64,000 bases of DNA from contig NZ_JAPZSP010000025.1 in the NCBI RefSeq assembly GCF_027531705.1, positions 17,761 to 81,760 of the forward strand, written 5' to 3'. The position numbers were made by a program, and so were the translations under genes. Of the stretch, positions 61,606-64,000 are shown piece by piece (the stretch's first letter is position 1; each line of letters starts with the position of its first letter). The notes beneath the pieces are model-generated. The model was not told where the DNA came from and did no database searches. It saw only the letters and a list, made by a program, of their open reading frames with translations. This DNA is from Flavobacterium sp. (GTDB taxonomy: Bacteria > Bacteroidota > Bacteroidia > Flavobacteriales > Flavobacteriaceae).

Positions 61606-62643
61606 TTATGATTTGTTGGCTAGTTGACCACAAGCAGCGTCTATGTCTTTTCCTCTGCTTCGGCGGACTTTGGCTACTATATCGTGTTTGGATAATTCAG
61701 TTATGTATAAATTGATGGCTTCGTCGGATGCTTGTTGGAATTCACCGTCGTCTATTGGATTGTATTCTATTAGATTGACTTTGCAGGGAACGTATTTGCA
61801 GAATTTTACTAGAGCATCAACGGCTTCTTTGTTGTCATTGATTCCTTTCCATACAACATATTCGTAGGTAATTTTGCTTTTGGTTTTTCTATACCAATAG
61901 TCCAAGCTTTCTCTTAAATCTTTTAGTGGAAAGTTGACAGTAAACGGCATAATTCTATTACGAACCTCATCTATTGCAGAATGTAGCGAAACGGCTAATT
62001 TGACTTTTACCTCATCGTCTGCCATTTTCTTAATCATCTTCGGAATTCCCGATGTGGAAACTGTGATTCTTTTGGGTGACATACCTAATCCTTCGTTGGA
62101 GGTTATCATGTCGATGGCTTTCATTACGTTGGGGTAATTCATAAGTGGTTCACCCATTCCCATAAAAACGATGTTGGACAACGGATGGTTGTAATATAAA
62201 CGACTTTCTTTATCGATTGCCACTACTTGATCATAAATTTCGGCTGGTTCAAGGTTGCGCATTCTTTTGAGGCGCGCTGTTGCACAGAAATTACAATCTA
62301 AACTGCAACCTACTTGTGAAGAAACGCAGGCGGTTGTTCGGGTTTCTGTTGGAATTAGAACGCTTTCAACAACTAAACCATCGTGAAGTCTTACGGCATT
62401 TTTTACGGTTCCGTCGTCACTACGCTGCATGGTATCAACTTTGATGTGATTGATGACAAAATTAGCTTCGAGCATAGCACGGGTTTCTTTGGAGACGTTG
62501 GTCATGTCTTCAAATTTATGTGCGCCTTTGCTCCACAACCATTCATATACCTGATTGCCTCTAAAGGCTTTGTCTCCATTGGCTACAAAAAAGTCTCTGA
62601 GTTGTTCTTTAGTGAGGCTTCGAATGTCTTTTTTCTCCATCAT
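61606..62643 (-). CDS. rlmN: 23S rRNA (adenine2503-C2)-methyltransferase RlmN
   Basis: SSQVGCSLDCNFCATARLKRMRNLEPAEI, GMGEPLMNYPNV; start ~62640/62643. Confidence 0.97.
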   Translation of the reverse strand: MMEKKDIRSLTKEQLRDFFVANGDKAFRGNQVYEWLWSKGAHKFEDMTNVSKETRAMLEANFVINHIKVDTMQRSDDGTVKNAVRLHDGLVVESVLIPTETRTTACVSSQVGCSLDCNFCATARLKRMRNLEPAEIYDQVVAIDKESRLYYNHPLSNIVFMGMGEPLMNYPNVMKAIDMITSNEGLGMSPKRITVSTSGIPKMIKKMADDEVKVKLAVSLHSAIDEVRNRIMPFTVNFPLKDLRESLDYWYRKTKSKITYEYVVWKGINDNKEAVDALVKFCKYVPCKVNLIEYNPIDDGEFQQASDEAINLYITELSKHDIVAKVRRSRGKDIDAACGQLANKS

Positions 62644-62687
62644 GGGGCAAAGATAGTTATTTTTTGGAAGTTGTGTGACTTGCGGTC

Positions 62688-62870
62688 TAACCACAAAGAG
62701 CACGAAGAAGGCACCAAGGTCACAAAGGTTTTTTGGAACACAGACCTGTCTGCCGACAGGAGGGTTTAAGAAATTAGAAAAATTTTGATAATCTTTTTAT
62801 TGCTTCAAAGCTCTCGATACATCCGCCGCGGCGGAAACTCGAAGTGACGGCTGTGGTAGCTTGATGTATT
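62688..62870 (+). repeat. Mosaic repeat cluster copy 3
   Basis: taaccacaaagagcacgaagaaggcac; gacctgtctgccgacagg; ctctcgatacatccgccgcggcggaaactcgaagtgacgg. Confidence 0.88.
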
Positions 62871-62953
62871 CGTTTTTGGAATTTGTTATTTGCTTTTTGG
62901 GATTTTCCTTTTGTTATTTGTTCTTTGTACTTTTGCTTCTTAAATTTATTATT

Positions 62954-63595
62954 ATGCATTTTCTTTCCGACGATTTAGAACATTATATTGAGAAACACTC
63001 ACAAAAAGAGCCTGAGCTTTTGGCGCAATTGAATAAGGAAACGTATCAAAAGATATTGTTACCACGTATGTTGAGTGGGCATTTTCAAGGGCGTGTTTTG
63101 AGTATGCTTTCTAAGTTGATTCGTCCTGTGACTATTCTTGAAATTGGTACTTATACGGGTTATTCGGCTTTGTGTTTGTGTGAAGGTATGCAAGAAAATG
63201 GTGTTTTGCATACTATTGATATTAAGGAGGAATTGATTGATTTTCAAAGAAAGTATTTTGATAAGTCGCCTTGGGGTTCACAGATTGTGCAACATTTGGG
63301 TGAGGCTTTAGATATTATTCCAGCTATTGATACTACGTTTGATTTGGTTTTTATTGATGCCGATAAGGAGAATTATATTAATTATTTTCATCTGATTGTT
63401 CCCAAAATGAATAAGGGTGGTATTATTCTTTCGGATAATGTTTTATGGAGTGGAAAAGTTGTGGAAGAAGTAAATCCGAATGATGTTTCGACTACTATCT
63501 TGCTTGAGTATAATACGCTATTGAATACGGATGCGAGAGTGGAAACGGTTTTGTTGCCTATTCGGGATGGGTTGACGGTTAGTAGGGTTTTGTAG
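62954..63595 (+). CDS. O-methyltransferase (class I SAM-dependent)
   Basis: ILEIGTYTGYSALCLCEGM, FDLVFIDADKENYINYFHLIVPKMNKGGIILSDNVLWSGKV; ATG at 62954. Confidence 0.94.
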   Translation: MHFLSDDLEHYIEKHSQKEPELLAQLNKETYQKILLPRMLSGHFQGRVLSMLSKLIRPVTILEIGTYTGYSALCLCEGMQENGVLHTIDIKEELIDFQRKYFDKSPWGSQIVQHLGEALDIIPAIDTTFDLVFIDADKENYINYFHLIVPKMNKGGIILSDNVLWSGKVVEEVNPNDVSTTILLEYNTLLNTDARVETVLLPIRDGLTVSRVL

Positions 63596-63598
63596 GGC

Positions 63599-63950
63599 TT
63601 AACCACGAGGGACACGAAGAAGGCGCGAAGGACACGAAGGCTTTTTTTAACCACATAGAAACATAGTTTTTATAGTTCTATTTCTAGGCGCTGCGCTTGG
63701 GATGGGTTACATAGTTTTTGGCGCTGCGATTGGGATGGGAACGCGGATGAAACGGATGCTTCGCAAACGCGGATTTGCACGGATTTTTTTGGAGCACGGA
63801 CCTGTCTGCCGACAGGCAGGTTGAAGAAATTTGAGAACTCTTTATGATTTATTGCTTCTAAGTTCTCGATACAATTTTAGTGTAATAGCTGGCGCAATTA
63901 CACAAAAACCACTCGAATTGACGGTAGTGGTAGATTGATGAATTCTTATC
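63599..63950 (+). repeat. Mosaic repeat cluster copy 4 (most complete module order)
   Basis: aaccacgagggacacgaagaaggc; accacatagaaacatag; aacgcggatgaaacggatgcttcgcaaacgcgg; gacctgtctgccgacaggcaggtt; ttctaagttctcgatacaatttt. Confidence 0.9.
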
Positions 63951-63956
63951 GTCAAA

Positions 63957-63989
63957 AGACCTGACAGGTTTTAAAAACCTGTCAGGTCT
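63957..63989. repeat. Perfect palindromic hairpin
   Basis: agacctgacaggttt-taa-aaacctgtcaggtct, 15-bp arms. Confidence 0.92.
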
Positions 63990-64000
63990 AAAATTACAAG

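Noticed and set aside
62383-62769. 128-aa plus-strand ORF extending into the mosaic repeat
   Set aside because: Antisense to rlmN plus repeat sequence; not credible as a protein.

Overview
AT-rich window from a Bacteroidota chromosome, most consistent with Flavobacteriaceae/Flavobacterium: XrtF exosortase pair, gldB/gldC, T9SS sorting tails, TAnnTTTG promoter elements. The backbone is housekeeping: topA (partial), miaB, secG, groES/groEL, rpsO-pnp, rpoD, rpe, tRNA-Arg(UCG), nadE, dnaG, a polyprenyl synthase and rlmN. A long minus-strand division/cell-wall (dcw) cluster runs mraZ-rsmH-ftsL-ftsI-murE-mraY-murD-ftsW-murG-murC-ftsQ-ftsA-ftsZ. The most interesting signals are: (1) an ECF sigma factor gene overlapping a 511-aa ORF that reads as one polypeptide with a cytoplasmic N-terminus, one TM helix, a ~250-aa disordered K/N/S-rich linker and a C-terminal outer-membrane beta-barrel, i.e. 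a dual-membrane-spanning anti-sigma candidate, plus a second locus where the same parts are split over two genes; (2) a GxxExxY (PD-(D/E)XK-like) gene enclosed by perfect 37-bp inverted repeats, with a related solo repeat at the murG start; (3) a modular mosaic repeat family at 59.7-64 kb, including two tandem ~230-bp long palindromes; (4) three copies of an intergenic structured element resembling a Flavobacteria-wide ncRNA/repeat; (5) a 10-bp-periodic MraZ-type operator and a 17-bp palindromic operator at a regulator/desaturase divergent promoter; (6) hexanucleotide ATTG-word repeats shared by intergenic gaps and a coding region. All calls come from reading the sequence and the supplied ORF track; no searches were run.
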